NCBI GenBank assembly: GCA_016722575.1
Contig: JADKIY010000006.1
Location: 124,001 to 188,000 of the forward strand
Direction: 5' to 3'
Length of the DNA stretch: 64,000 nt
From: Elusimicrobiota bacterium
GTDB taxonomy: Bacteria; Elusimicrobiota; Elusimicrobia; FEN-1173
Shown piece after piece: positions 31,014-40,027 of this stretch. Positions within the stretch are counted from its first letter, which is position 1. Every line of letters starts with the position of its first letter. The position numbers were made by a program, and so were the translations under genes. Under the pieces are notes generated by a model, which worked only from the letters and a program-made list of their open reading frames with translations, had not been told where the DNA came from and made no database searches.

Positions 31014-31471
31014 ATGGCCATTAAACCGACCCGCCCTCGATGGGGCCGGGGGGGGCAAGGCGGCGTTGGCCCCTGACGAATCTTTTGAGAACAGCGCGGA
31101 GGGGAATCGGCGCCTTCGGGTGGAGGACGATCGCGGCAACGCTCCATGCCCAAAGGCCCCCGCCCCTTCTTGAATCGATCGACCGGTTGGAGAAGACCCT
31201 GGCCCCGGGCGACGATCGGGAACCCCCCTTGAGCGCCGTTGATCCCGTGTTGGCGGAAAGGCAGGCCCCGGCCAAAAAATTGGCGGCGTTGAACGCGGGG
31301 GCCGCGGCGGTTCCACCCGCCGTCGTTTATTTTTGTTCCGATCGGGAATCCCTGGATTGCCCCGGCCTGTAGGCCAACGACACGATCCGCCTTTGCGAGG
31401 GGGATTTCGCGCCCCGGTTCTCCGCCCCGGGCGGCGTCCCGATTTGGGTTGGCGAACGCCAACGCGTATGA
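31014..31471 (+). pseudogene. Possible decayed gene with a frameshift and an in-frame stop
   Basis: From an ATG at 31014 (MAIKPTRPRWGR) the frame closes after 20 codons. A one-base shift in a run of eight G (31040s) joins it to a frame that reads to a TAG at 31370. Beyond that TAG the same frame continues with plausible protein (ANDTIRLCEGDFAPRF) to 31471. The segment RLEKTLAPGDDREPPL and VVYFCSDRESLDCPGL looks protein-like rather than random. I do not recognise the family. The evidence is weak; a chance open frame in GC-rich DNA is a real alternative. Confidence 0.3.
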
Positions 31472-31626
31472 CCGTGGTCATATCGGTAACGCCGCGCATT
31501 CAACTAGAGTCTCCCAACGATATGGCGCACAGGCGGTCGCTCCGAAACGGTTGATCCCGTTCCGCCGGCCTTCGCCCGTTGGACCCCCATCCGTTCCAAC
31601 CGCACACCCCACGTCAAAGGAAAAAC

Positions 31627-33276
31627 ATGCCCAAAGTCCTTTTAACCAGCGTCTGCCGCCCCTTCGGGGAAAAAGAAGGCGACGCCGCTTCCGTCGGCTA
31701 CGAACTGCTCCACAAGCAAGTCACCCGCGCCCAGGGCATCTTCAGCCCCCGGGCCCTGCACGTTCATTTCGCCCTGGACTACATTGCCGCCAATCTGGAC
31801 GCCCCCACGGTGGTGCTCCAATACCCCTCCAAGAGCGAACTGATCCGCGAATTAAAAAAAGGGTACGACTACGTGGGCGTCTCCTTTTTGATGGCCGTGT
31901 TCCATAAAATGAAGGACGCGGTGGCCTTGGTTCGGGAGCACGCGCCCCAAAGCAAGATCGTCCTGGGCGGCTACGGCACCATTTTGACCGATGAAGACCT
32001 GAAGCCCTACGGCGATTTCATTTGCCGGGAGGAGGGCGTGGCGTTTTTCCGCCGGCTCCTGGGGGAACCCGAGCTTCCCAAACCCTACCGCCACCCGCAC
32101 CTGGTGAGCGACCTGAAGATCTTTTCGGTGCCCGTGTCCAAAACGGCGAAGATTTTCGCCGGACTGGGCTGCCCCAACGGTTGCGACTTCTGCTGCACCT
32201 CCCACTTCTTCAAGCGCCGCCACGTGAAGTTGCTTCCCACCGGGAAGGACATCTTCGACCAGGTGGAGCGCTACCGGAAAGAAGACCCGAAGCTCGTCTT
32301 CATCATTTTCGACGAGGATTTCCTGCTCAACAAAACCCGGGCCCTGGAGTTTCGGGACCACGTGATGAAAAGCGGCTGGTTGCCGTCCATCTTCGTTTTC
32401 TCCAGCGTCAAGGCCATCAGCCAATACCCCGTGGAGCAGATCCTGGAAATGGGCATCGACGGTTTCTGGGTGGGCTACGAGGGCACCCAATCGGGTTACG
32501 CCAAACAGCAGGGCCGGCCCGTGGAGGAGATTTTTAACGAGTTCCGGGAACACGGCATCACGATCTTGGCCTCCATGATCGTCGGCTTCGACTACCAGGA
32601 CCACGCCGTGGTCGCCGAGGAATTGGCGGGGCTGATGAAGTTGAAACCCTCCCTGGCTCAATTCCTCATCTACGGTCCCGTTCCCAGCACCCCGTTTTAC
32701 GACCGGGTGCGGAAGGCGGACCTGCTCCGGGACGATTACAAGAACGAGCCCGAAAAGTTCTACCGCCGGGCCGACGGGTTCACCACCATGATCAAGCATC
32801 CAACCTTGACGCCGACCCAAATCGAGGAAATCCAGCAATGGTGCTTTGACCAGGACTTCCAGCGCCTGGGACCCAGCCTGTTCCGGGTCATCGAATCCTG
32901 GTTTTTGGGGTATCGGAAACTGAAAGATTCGCCCAACCCCTTGATGCGACAGAAGGCGGATTTTTACGCGAAGGAAATCCGCAATTCGTACCCGATCTTT
33001 CTGGCGGGCCGCCTCCTGGGCCCCAACCGCGTCGTCCGGGCCTGGATCCGCGAATTGCAAGCGGACGTTCATCGAACGTTCGGCCCCGCCACCCGGCTGG
33101 AAAAAGCCCAGTCGCTCCTGGCCTTCGGCATGGCCCTGTGGACCGGGTTCACGCTGCGGTTCCAGCTTTTCCAACACCCCCCGCTGACCCGCACGGAGTA
33201 CGGTCGGCCGCTGGAAAAAGATTCCGCGGAAGTCCCGGCGGCGGCCCCGGTTCTGGAGGCCGCTCTTTCCGATTGA
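31627..33276 (+). CDS. B12-binding-domain radical SAM protein
   Basis: A 549-residue protein. Residues about 1-150 form a cobalamin-binding-like Rossmann region (VLLTSVCRPFGEKEGD, YDYVGVSFLMAVFHKM, KIVLGGYGTIL). The radical SAM core follows with its 4Fe-4S ligands in CPNGCDFCC (C-x3-C-x2-C; about residues 182-190). The C-terminal third is helical and unassigned. Enzymes of this class often methylate or rearrange unactivated carbons. The start is the ATG at 31627, which matches the family's N-terminal strand. There is no neighbour that indicates the substrate, and no promoter is clear. Confidence 0.85.
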   Translation: MPKVLLTSVCRPFGEKEGDAASVGYELLHKQVTRAQGIFSPRALHVHFALDYIAANLDAPTVVLQYPSKSELIRELKKGYDYVGVSFLMAVFHKMKDAVALVREHAPQSKIVLGGYGTILTDEDLKPYGDFICREEGVAFFRRLLGEPELPKPYRHPHLVSDLKIFSVPVSKTAKIFAGLGCPNGCDFCCTSHFFKRRHVKLLPTGKDIFDQVERYRKEDPKLVFIIFDEDFLLNKTRALEFRDHVMKSGWLPSIFVFSSVKAISQYPVEQILEMGIDGFWVGYEGTQSGYAKQQGRPVEEIFNEFREHGITILASMIVGFDYQDHAVVAEELAGLMKLKPSLAQFLIYGPVPSTPFYDRVRKADLLRDDYKNEPEKFYRRADGFTTMIKHPTLTPTQIEEIQQWCFDQDFQRLGPSLFRVIESWFLGYRKLKDSPNPLMRQKADFYAKEIRNSYPIFLAGRLLGPNRVVRAWIRELQADVHRTFGPATRLEKAQSLLAFGMALWTGFTLRFQLFQHPPLTRTEYGRPLEKDSAEVPAAAPVLEAALSD

Positions 33277-33307
33277 CAGAGGGGGCCGACTGAAGTAAAG
33301 TCCCTCC

Positions 33308-34451
33308 GTGGAAAATCCAACCGTCGAGCAATTGACCCAAGGCTTGACCCGCGCCCGCGAATCGCTGGCCCGGCTGGGGAGGTTTCTTTGACGTCCCCAA
33401 CAAACGCGAAAAGCTGACCGTCCTCGAAGCCCAGACCGCCCGTCCCGATTTTTGGAGCGACAACCAGGCCGCCCAGAAAATCCTTAAAGAAACCGCCTTC
33501 CTTAAAAGCACCATCGGAAAATACGAAAGTTTGGAGCGCCAGATCACGGACCTGGACGCCCTCCGGGAATTGTGCGAGGAAGGGGGCGGGGACGCCGAAT
33601 GGGCGGAATTGTCCCAGGGCGTCGACGCCGCTGGAAAAAAAATCGACGGGCTGACCCTCCAGGCCAAGTTGTCGGGCCCCATGGACGCCAAAAACGCGAT
33701 CGTGTCCGTCCACGCCGGCGCGGGGGGAACGGAATCCTGCGACTGGGCGGAAATGCTTTTCCGCATGTTCACCCGCTGGGCCGAAGCCAACGGTTTTAAA
33801 GTGACGACCACCAGCCTCATGCCCGGCGACGGCGCGGGCTACAAGCGGGCGGAATTTCTGGTGGAAGGCGAATTCGCCTACGGCCACCTCAAATCCGAGT
33901 CCGGGGTCCACCGCCTGGTGCGCGTTTCCCCCTTTGACGCCAACGCCCGCCGCCACACCTCCTTCGCCGCCTGCGACGTGATCCCGGAAATCGACGACGA
34001 CGTGGAAATCGACATCAAAGAGGCGGATTTGAAAGTCGACACCTTCCGGTCCGGCGGGGCCGGCGGCCAGCACGTGAACAAAACCGAATCCGCCGTGCGC
34101 ATCACCCACGTGCCTTCGGGCGTCGTCGTGGCCTGCCAAATCGAACGCAGTCAGCACAAAAACCGCGCCATGTGCTTGAAACTTCTCAAGGCCAGGCTCT
34201 ACGACCTGGAGATGGAAAAACAGCGGGCCGCGACCGAAAAGCACCACGACGACAAGGGCGACATCGCCTGGGGCAATCAGATTCGCAGTTACGTGTTCAT
34301 GCCCTATCAAATGGTCAAAGATCTTCGGAGCGGTTACGAAACGAGTCAAATCCAGTCGGTCATGGACGGGGATTTGAATCCTTTTATTCACGCGTATTTG
34401 GAATGGAAGCTGTCCGGGGCTCCCCCGCGAAAGGGGTCCGGACCGGATTGA
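33308..34451 (+). CDS. prfB: Peptide chain release factor 2, with programmed +1 frameshift
   Basis: RF2 recognises UAA and UGA stop codons and releases the nascent chain. The gene is in two frames. A 27-codon first segment from the GTG at 33308 ends at the TGA at 33389-33391, and the second runs on in the +1 frame from 33390 to the stop at 34451. The catalytic GGQ is in SGGAGGQHVNKTESAVR, and the stop-recognition SPF motif is in VRVSPFDANARRHTSF, which marks it as RF2, not RF1. The frameshift joins the parts into a protein of about 380 residues, the normal size. Confidence 0.95.
33376..33392 (+). promoter_or_regulatory. Programmed +1 frameshift site of prfB
   Basis: GGGGAGG (33376-33382), three bases, then CTT-TGA-C (33386-33392). 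This is the known RF2 autoregulatory site: an internal Shine-Dalgarno three bases before CUU UGA C. Low RF2 lets the ribosome slip to GAC instead of terminating at UGA. Confidence 0.95.
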
Positions 34452-34472
34452 ACGGGGCGGCCGGGCGTCCCC

Positions 34473-34501
34473 TTGCAAAGGGGACAAACCCGCCCTATAA
34501 T
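34473..34501 (+). promoter_or_regulatory. Sigma70-type promoter of the HAMP protein gene
   Basis: TTGCAA (34473-34478), a 17-base spacer and a perfect TATAAT (34496-34501). The start codon lies 72 bases downstream behind a GAGGAGG. This is among the best promoter matches in the window. Confidence 0.75.
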
Positions 34502-34573
34502 TGCGGAGACGCCGTCTTCCCCTCCGGGGGAGAGGGCGGGGCTTTTGTCGGTGCCCACATTGAGGAGGATTCG

Positions 34574-35014
34574 ATGGAGAACCCACAGCCGAACTACAAG
34601 GCCATGCGGCGCAATTACTTGGTCAACAAGCGCCTCCAGATCAAGTACGCCATCATCATCAGCGCGGTCTTGGCCTTGATGGTCATCCTCATGCAGGCCC
34701 ACACCTTTCTGGTCATTCGGACCATCGAGCCGGAAAACGCCACCCCGGGCATGGTCGATACGATGCATTCCCTGCAACTCTGGATGCTGTCCAGCGGTTT
34801 GATCTATATGGTGGTCATCCCCATCCTGTCCATCTTCATTTCCCACAAGATCGCCGGCCCCCTGTACCGCCTGGAGAAATCCATCCGGGAAGCCCTGGAA
34901 ACCGAAGGGCCCATCCGGCCCATCAAGCTGCGGGACGGCGACGAGCTTCACAGCCTGGCGGAAATGATCAATAAGCTTTTTGACCGCCTCCCCCAGAACA
35001 AAAAGCCCGGCTGA
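34574..35014 (+). CDS. HAMP-domain membrane protein without an output domain
   Basis: A 146-residue protein with two membrane helices (about 24-45 and 68-90), a short periplasmic loop between them and a HAMP-type linker (SHKIAGPLYRLEKSIREAL, about 92-110) followed by about 35 residues ending in LAEMINKLFDRL. Kinase, cyclase or methyl-accepting domains are absent. HAMP modules pass conformational signals across membranes, so it may act on a separate partner; the lone receiver encoded 52 bases downstream is the obvious one. It has its own strong promoter. Confidence 0.8.
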   Translation: MENPQPNYKAMRRNYLVNKRLQIKYAIIISAVLALMVILMQAHTFLVIRTIEPENATPGMVDTMHSLQLWMLSSGLIYMVVIPILSIFISHKIAGPLYRLEKSIREALETEGPIRPIKLRDGDELHSLAEMINKLFDRLPQNKKPG

Positions 35015-35031
35015 CCTTCCCGCGAACGCTT

Positions 35032-35060
35032 TTGACAGGTCCGCCGGGGCGTGATACACT
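35032..35060 (+). promoter_or_regulatory. Sigma70-type promoter of the receiver-domain gene
   Basis: TTGACA (35032-35037), a 17-base spacer and TACACT (35055-35060; 4 of 6). The ATG is six bases after the -10 box, so transcripts would be leaderless or nearly so. Confidence 0.55.
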
Positions 35061-35066
35061 AGCCCC

Positions 35067-35441
35067 ATGGCTTACCTTCTTATTGTCGATGACGAGAACA
35101 CCACTTCGGATTTATTGGTCGCCGTTCTTCAGAAAGACGGACACACCCTGCACACCGCCAAAAACGGCGCCGAAGCCCTGGCCACGCTGGGCGAACGAAC
35201 CCCCGACCTGATCCTCATGGACGTGTCCATGCCCGAGATGGACGGCTACACCATGGTGTCCCATCTGAGCGCCGACACGGCCACCCGGGACATTCCCGTG
35301 GTCGTCATGACCGGCAAAAACGCCCTGGAAGACACCTTCCGCCAATTCACCAACGTGGCGGACTTCTTCGCCAAGCCCTTCGACGTGAAGGCCCTTCGTC
35401 AACGGGTCCTGCAAATCCTCGCCCAACACGGGCGCCGCTGA
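35067..35441 (+). CDS. Single-domain response regulator (CheY-like receiver)
   Basis: A 124-residue receiver domain and nothing more. The acidic pair is DDEN (8-11), the phospho-acceptor Asp is in LILMDVSMPEMDGY (about residue 52), the conserved Thr is in VVVMTGKN and the Lys in FFAKPFD, so phosphorylation should work. With no output domain it must signal by protein contact. It sits between the HAMP protein and lysS and has its own promoter; no histidine kinase is encoded nearby. Confidence 0.92.
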   Translation: MAYLLIVDDENTTSDLLVAVLQKDGHTLHTAKNGAEALATLGERTPDLILMDVSMPEMDGYTMVSHLSADTATRDIPVVVMTGKNALEDTFRQFTNVADFFAKPFDVKALRQRVLQILAQHGRR

Positions 35442-35450
35442 TTTTTTTCC

Positions 35451-36983
35451 GTGACCGAAACGCCCCCCCGCACGACGTCGCTCGATGAATTGATGGCCCA
35501 GCGCCGGGCCAAAGTGGCGGCGCTCCGCGCCGACGGCGTGAATCCCTACCCCACCCGCTTCGACGGCGTTTCGGCGGCCGCCGACGTGCTGGCCCGCCAC
35601 AAAGACCTGCCCCCCAGCGGCCACGCCGACGAACCCGTGGCCGTGTCCGGCCGGGTGGTCACCTGCCGCGACATGGGGAAAACCATCTTCGCCCACCTTC
35701 AGGATTTGTCCGGGAAAATCCAAATTTATTTTAAGAAGGACGAACTCCCCGACGCCTTTCTGGCTTTCCAGAAAACCGTGGACTCCGGCGACATCGTCGG
35801 GGTCGAGGGATCGCCCTTCCGCACCCGCACCGGCGAAATCACCGTCCACGTTAAAAGCTGGCGCCTCCTGGCCAAGGCCCTTCGCCCGCCGCCGGAAAAA
35901 TTCCACGGCATGACGGACGTGGAAATCCGCTACCGCCGGCGGGAAGTCGATTTGTTCAGCAACCCGGAAGCCCGGGAGCGTTTTCTGGACCGCCAGCGCA
36001 TCGTGAGCGCCCTGCGGGAGGTCCTTCTCCAAAAGAATTTTATCGAGGTGGAAACCCCCATCCTGCAGGCCGTGGCCGGCGGCGCGGCGGCCAAGCCCTT
36101 CGTCACCCAGCACCACGCCTTGGGCATGGAGCTGTTCATGCGCATCGCCCCCGAACTTTTTTTAAAGCGCCTCCTCGTGGGGGGGTTGGAGCGCGTGTTC
36201 GAAATCGGCCGCGCCTTCCGGAACGAGGGGATCGACACCCGCCACAACCCCGAGTTCACCATCCTGGAGGCTTATCAGGCCTTTACGGACGTGAACGGCA
36301 TGATGGATTTGACCGAGGAGTTGATCCGCAACGCCGCGCGCAAAATCAAAGCCGTTCCCCGTGCCCCGGTGGAAGGCGCGCCCCCGGCGGACCCCGCCCG
36401 GCTCTCTTTTTCCTACCGGGGCAAAACGGTGGCCCTGGCGGAGCCCTTCGCCCGGGTTTCCGTCGAAGAAGAATTCACGAAGTTGGGCTTGGACTACCGG
36501 GCCATTTGCCGGGACGGAAGTTGGAAAGCCGCCGCCGCGAAGGTGGGACTGGACGTGGAAGGCGCCCCGGAGGCCAAATGTTTCGAAGCCATCCTGGACG
36601 AGCGGATTTTGTCCAAGGTGCCCCCGGCCAGCTTCGTCTACGGCTATCCCGCCGTGTTCTCGCCCCTGGCCAAGCAAAGCCCCGCCACCCCGGAAATCGC
36701 CGAACGGTTCGAGCTTTTCATCTGCGGCGAGGAAGTGGCCAACGCCTACTCCGAACAAAACGACCCGGACGTTCAGCGCAAACACTTTGAGGAACAGGCC
36801 CGCCAACGAAAAGCCGGCAACGACGAAGCCATGCCGGCCGACGAGGAGTTTCTGATCGCGCTCGAGCACGGCATGCCGCCCGCCGGGGGGCTCGGCATCG
36901 GCGTGGACCGCCTCACCATGATTTTGACCGAAACCGATTCCATCCGGGAAGTGATCCTCTTCCCGCTTCTCCGTCCCTCTTGA
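35451..36983 (+). CDS. lysS: Lysyl-tRNA synthetase, class II
   Basis: A 510-residue class II synthetase that charges tRNA-Lys. An N-terminal OB-fold anticodon-binding domain (about 60-150, VSGRVVTCRDMGKTIFAHLQD named by its ends) precedes the catalytic core. Motif 2 is FEIGRAFRNEGIDTRHNPEFT (named by its ends) and motif 3 is GLGIGVDRLTMIL. The GTG start is nine bases after the receiver stop with no clear Shine-Dalgarno. prfB and lysS are often adjacent in bacteria; here two signalling genes lie between them. Confidence 0.95.
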   Translation: MTETPPRTTSLDELMAQRRAKVAALRADGVNPYPTRFDGVSAAADVLARHKDLPPSGHADEPVAVSGRVVTCRDMGKTIFAHLQDLSGKIQIYFKKDELPDAFLAFQKTVDSGDIVGVEGSPFRTRTGEITVHVKSWRLLAKALRPPPEKFHGMTDVEIRYRRREVDLFSNPEARERFLDRQRIVSALREVLLQKNFIEVETPILQAVAGGAAAKPFVTQHHALGMELFMRIAPELFLKRLLVGGLERVFEIGRAFRNEGIDTRHNPEFTILEAYQAFTDVNGMMDLTEELIRNAARKIKAVPRAPVEGAPPADPARLSFSYRGKTVALAEPFARVSVEEEFTKLGLDYRAICRDGSWKAAAAKVGLDVEGAPEAKCFEAILDERILSKVPPASFVYGYPAVFSPLAKQSPATPEIAERFELFICGEEVANAYSEQNDPDVQRKHFEEQARQRKAGNDEAMPADEEFLIALEHGMPPAGGLGIGVDRLTMILTETDSIREVILFPLLRPS

Positions 36984-37040
36984 CCCGCCGCCCATGAGGC
37001 GCCGCCCCTTCTCCGACGGTCCAGCGCGGGGCGTCGCCCG

Positions 37041-38273
37041 ATGAAATCCCTCGAACTTTTCTTGGCCTTCCGGTACCTGCGGGGGTCCCGCCGCACGTTG
37101 GGGGGGAGCCTGACCTCGGCCATCGCCATCGCGGGGGTGACGGTCGGTGTGGCCGCCTTGATCGCCACCTTGGCCGTCATGACGGGGTTTCGGGAGGACA
37201 TCCGGGCCAAAATCCTCGGGGCCCAACCGCACCTATTGATTCAGCCGCCGGGGAACGGCACCCTGCCCGACGCCGACTACCAAGAACGCTTTTCCGGGGT
37301 GAAGGACGTCGTCGCCTGGTCGCCCTTTGTTTTGGGTCAGGCCCTGGTTCGCAGCGCCCAGGGCGCCCAGGGCGTGGTGGTCAAGGGCGTCGACCCCGCC
37401 CGGGAACCCGGCGTCACGGGGTTGGACAAACGGTTGGTCATTGGGAATTGGGCCGAACTCGGCCGTCCGCCGGCCAAAGGCAACCCGCCCCCGGTGTTCC
37501 TCGGGAAGGAATTGGCCGCGCGGCTCGAAACGGGGTTGGGCGACCGGATCGTTCTCGCCGTCTCCAACGGCGGCGATGCGGGCCTGGGCTCTCTGCCCGA
37601 TCTATCGGCCTACACCGTGGCGGGGATTCTCGAAACCGGGCTCTACGACTACGATTCGTCGCTGTTGATTATGGGCCTGGGGTCCGCCCAAACCCTTTTT
37701 GGTCTTCCCGGCCGCTTGACCGGCCTGGGCGTCCGGCTGGAAGACGCCGACGAATTCACGGGACCGGCCATGAAGCTCCAGGCGAAATTCTCCTCCCTGG
37801 GATTTGTGCGCTCCTGGCTGGCCCTCAACCGGCCGCTCTTCGCCGCCCTTCGCCTGGAAAAAATCGTGATGTTCCTGATCCTGGCCTTGATCACGCTCGT
37901 GGCGGCCTTCACCATTTTGTCCAACCTGCTGCTGGTCACGGCCCAGCGCACCCGGGAAATCGGCATTTTGGGAGCCATGGGCGCGACCCCCGGCATGATC
38001 CAGCGGATCTTCCTGCTCAAGGGCCTGCTCATGGGGGCTTTCGGCACGGCCGCGGGCACGGCCCTGGGCCTCTCCATTTCGTGGCTTCTCAAGAAATACG
38101 AATTCGTCAAACTGCCGGCGGACGTTTACTACGTGGAGCGACTGCCGGTCCGCGTGGTCCCTTCCGACGTGTTCCTGGTCCTCCTCTGTTCCATGGTCAT
38201 CGTGCTGGTGGCGACCCTCTACCCCTCCCGGGCGGCGGCCAAAATGGACACCCTGGAGGCCGTGCGCCAATGA
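37041..38273 (+). CDS. lolC: Lipoprotein-releasing system permease (LolC/E type)
   Basis: A 410-residue inner-membrane protein of the LolC/LolE family, which extracts mature lipoproteins for transfer to LolA and the outer membrane. It shows the N-terminal ELFLAFRYLRG signature, the first helix (TSAIAIAGVTVGVAALIATL, exactly at the start of the core), a large periplasmic domain, and three C-terminal helices with REIGILGAMGATPGMIQRIF. With one permease gene beside lolD, it probably works as a homodimer (LolF-like). It overlaps lolD by four bases. Confidence 0.92.
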   Translation: MKSLELFLAFRYLRGSRRTLGGSLTSAIAIAGVTVGVAALIATLAVMTGFREDIRAKILGAQPHLLIQPPGNGTLPDADYQERFSGVKDVVAWSPFVLGQALVRSAQGAQGVVVKGVDPAREPGVTGLDKRLVIGNWAELGRPPAKGNPPPVFLGKELAARLETGLGDRIVLAVSNGGDAGLGSLPDLSAYTVAGILETGLYDYDSSLLIMGLGSAQTLFGLPGRLTGLGVRLEDADEFTGPAMKLQAKFSSLGFVRSWLALNRPLFAALRLEKIVMFLILALITLVAAFTILSNLLLVTAQRTREIGILGAMGATPGMIQRIFLLKGLLMGAFGTAAGTALGLSISWLLKKYEFVKLPADVYYVERLPVRVVPSDVFLVLLCSMVIVLVATLYPSRAAAKMDTLEAVRQ

Positions 38274-38959
38274 ACGACGCGCCGGCGGTGTCGGCGAGAG
38301 GGCTGGGCAAACGTTTCGGCGCCGTCCCGGTGCTGACGGACTTGGCCTTCGACGTGCGCCCGGGGGAGCGGGTCTGCGTTTGGGGCCCGTCGGGGGCGGG
38401 GAAATCCACCCTCCTTCACGTGCTGGGTCTCATGACCCCGCCCACCGCCGGAACCCTGAGCCTCTTCGGACGGGACGTCGGCGGTCTTTCCGTGGCGGAG
38501 CGGGCCCGCTGGCGGAACGAAAAGATCGGTTTTCTGTTCCAGTTCCACCACCTCCTGCCGGATTTGTCCCTCCTCGAAAATGTTATGATTCCCCTTCTCA
38601 TCCGACGGCGGTCTCCCGACGAAGCGGCGTCCCGCTCCCGGGACCTGCTGGTCCGGTTGGGCCTGGGGCACCGGCTGGACCACCGTCCGGCGGACGCGTC
38701 GGGAGGCGAACGTCAGCGCGCCGCGCTGGCCCGCGCTCTGGTGGGCGAACCCGCTTTGCTGTTGGCCGACGAACCCACCGGCAATCTGGACCGCGGCATC
38801 GGCCGCGAGGTGGAAGCCCTGATGAACGAGGAAGCGCGCGCCCGGGGCGCCACCTTGATCGTGGTGACGCACGACGAAACGTTGGCCGCGCACATGGACC
38901 GGCGGCTGGGACTGGTGGACGGCCGCTTGGCCGACCCGGTTCCGGGACCCGCCCGGTGA
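38270..38959 (+). CDS. lolD: Lipoprotein-releasing system ATPase
   Basis: A 229-residue ABC ATPase of the LolD/MacB-like group. Walker A is GPSGAGKSTLLH, the FLFQFHHLLPDLSLLENVM segment is typical of LolD, the signature is degenerate (ASGGERQRAALARAL) and Walker B is LLLADEPTGNLD. The ATG lies in the lolC stop overlap. It supplies energy to the LolC-type permease. Confidence 0.93.
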   Translation: MNDAPAVSARGLGKRFGAVPVLTDLAFDVRPGERVCVWGPSGAGKSTLLHVLGLMTPPTAGTLSLFGRDVGGLSVAERARWRNEKIGFLFQFHHLLPDLSLLENVMIPLLIRRRSPDEAASRSRDLLVRLGLGHRLDHRPADASGGERQRAALARALVGEPALLLADEPTGNLDRGIGREVEALMNEEARARGATLIVVTHDETLAAHMDRRLGLVDGRLADPVPGPAR

Positions 38960-38969
38960 AGGAGAAAAC

Positions 38970-39893
38970 GTGACCGTTCCAACCCAGTCCGCAACAACCG
39001 CCGCCTCCCTTCCGGGGGGGACCTCCCTGATGATTTACTTGAACGGTCGCTTGGTTCCCAAGGAACAGGCCGTGGTCTCCGTGTTCGACCACGGGCTCCT
39101 CTACGGCGACGGCGTGTTCGAAGGCATTCGCGCCTACAACGGCCGGGTGTTCCGGTTGAAGGAACATTTGGAGCGCCTCTACCGCTCGGCGCGGGCCATC
39201 GTGTTGGAAATCGGCCTGCCCATCGCGGAGATGGAAAAAGCCGTCCTGGACACTCTGCGCGCCAACAATTTGCGGGACGCCTACATCCGCCTGGTCGTGA
39301 CCCGGGGCGTGGGCGATCTGGGCCTCGACCCGAAGAAGTGTCCCAAGGCCACGGTGTTCATCATCGCCGACCGCATCGCCCTGTACCCGCCGGAATGCTA
39401 CACCGACGGTTTGGAGGTCAACACGGTGTCGACCCGGCGCAATTCCAGCCAGGCGCTCAATCCGAACATCAAATCGCTGAATTATTTGAACAACATTCTG
39501 GCGAAGATCGAAGCCGGCCTCTCGGGCGCCCGGGAAGCCATCATGCTCTCCCTGGAAGGCTACGTGGCGGAATGCACGGGGGACAACATTTTTTTCATCA
39601 AAGGCAACCGCCTGGTGACGCCGCCCACGGTGGCCGGGGCCCTGGAAGGCATCACGCGGGCCGTGGTCTGGGACCTGGCGTCCGTCGCCGGGCTCGCGCC
39701 CGAGGAAATGCTCTTTACGCCCTTCGACCTGTTCACGGCCGACGAGGTCTTTTTGACGGGAACGGCCGCGGAAGTCATCCCGGTGGTCCGCATCGACGCC
39801 CGCACCATCGGCGCGGGCCGTCCGGGCCCGAAAACGCAAAAGCTCATCCAGGCGTTCCGGGAATTGGCCGCCCGCGAGGGGACGCCGATTTAA
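38970..39893 (+). CDS. ilvE: Branched-chain amino acid aminotransferase
   Basis: A 307-residue fold-type IV PLP enzyme that interconverts Leu, Ile and Val with their 2-oxo acids. The PLP lysine is in NIKSLNYLNNILAKIEA, and the family motifs FDHGLLYGDGVFEGIR, EGYVAECTGDNIFF and LTGTAAEVIPV are intact. The GTG start is used because GAAGGAG lies six bases upstream. An internal ATG at 39030 gives a more usual N-terminus (MIYLNGRLVP), so the first 20 residues may be untranslated. Confidence 0.92.
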   Translation: MTVPTQSATTAASLPGGTSLMIYLNGRLVPKEQAVVSVFDHGLLYGDGVFEGIRAYNGRVFRLKEHLERLYRSARAIVLEIGLPIAEMEKAVLDTLRANNLRDAYIRLVVTRGVGDLGLDPKKCPKATVFIIADRIALYPPECYTDGLEVNTVSTRRNSSQALNPNIKSLNYLNNILAKIEAGLSGAREAIMLSLEGYVAECTGDNIFFIKGNRLVTPPTVAGALEGITRAVVWDLASVAGLAPEEMLFTPFDLFTADEVFLTGTAAEVIPVVRIDARTIGAGRPGPKTQKLIQAFRELAAREGTPI

Positions 39894-39959
39894 TTTCCGT
39901 CGGGAACTTTCGGCCCCGGGGCGCGTTCAAGTAAAGGCGGGTTCCGGCCGAAGTTGAAA

Positions 39960-39988
39960 TTGACAGCCCCCGGAAAAGGGTCTAGAAT
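39960..39988 (+). promoter_or_regulatory. Sigma70-type promoter of clpC
   Basis: A perfect TTGACA (39960-39965), a 17-base spacer and TAGAAT (39983-39988; 5 of 6). The ATG is 39 bases further, behind GGAGG. No CIRCE or CtsR-type repeat is visible. Confidence 0.75.
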
Positions 39989-40027
39989 TCAGCGAAGTCG
40001 AAACAGCCGTCGATCGCGGAGGTCGAG

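Larger units (their letters stand above)
30837..31626. other. 790-base region without an intact gene
   Basis: This stretch holds a REP-like element (30878-30968), a possible decayed gene (about 31014-31471) and otherwise nothing I can assign. Reading frames on both strands are Arg/Pro/Gly-rich and unlike known proteins. There is no good terminator after the SEC-C gene and no recognisable promoter or tRNA before the radical SAM gene at 31627. It is the least constrained region of the window. Confidence 0.55.

Noticed and set aside
30833..31462. A 209-codon minus-strand frame across the gene-poor region
   Set aside because: It runs through the REP-like element and the SEC-C gene end, has no Shine-Dalgarno or recognisable domain, and its Gly/Arg/Pro content is that of random GC-rich DNA.
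31473..31626. A tRNA-like stretch (GGTTGATCCCG) before the radical SAM gene
   Set aside because: No matching acceptor, D or anticodon arms can be drawn around it.
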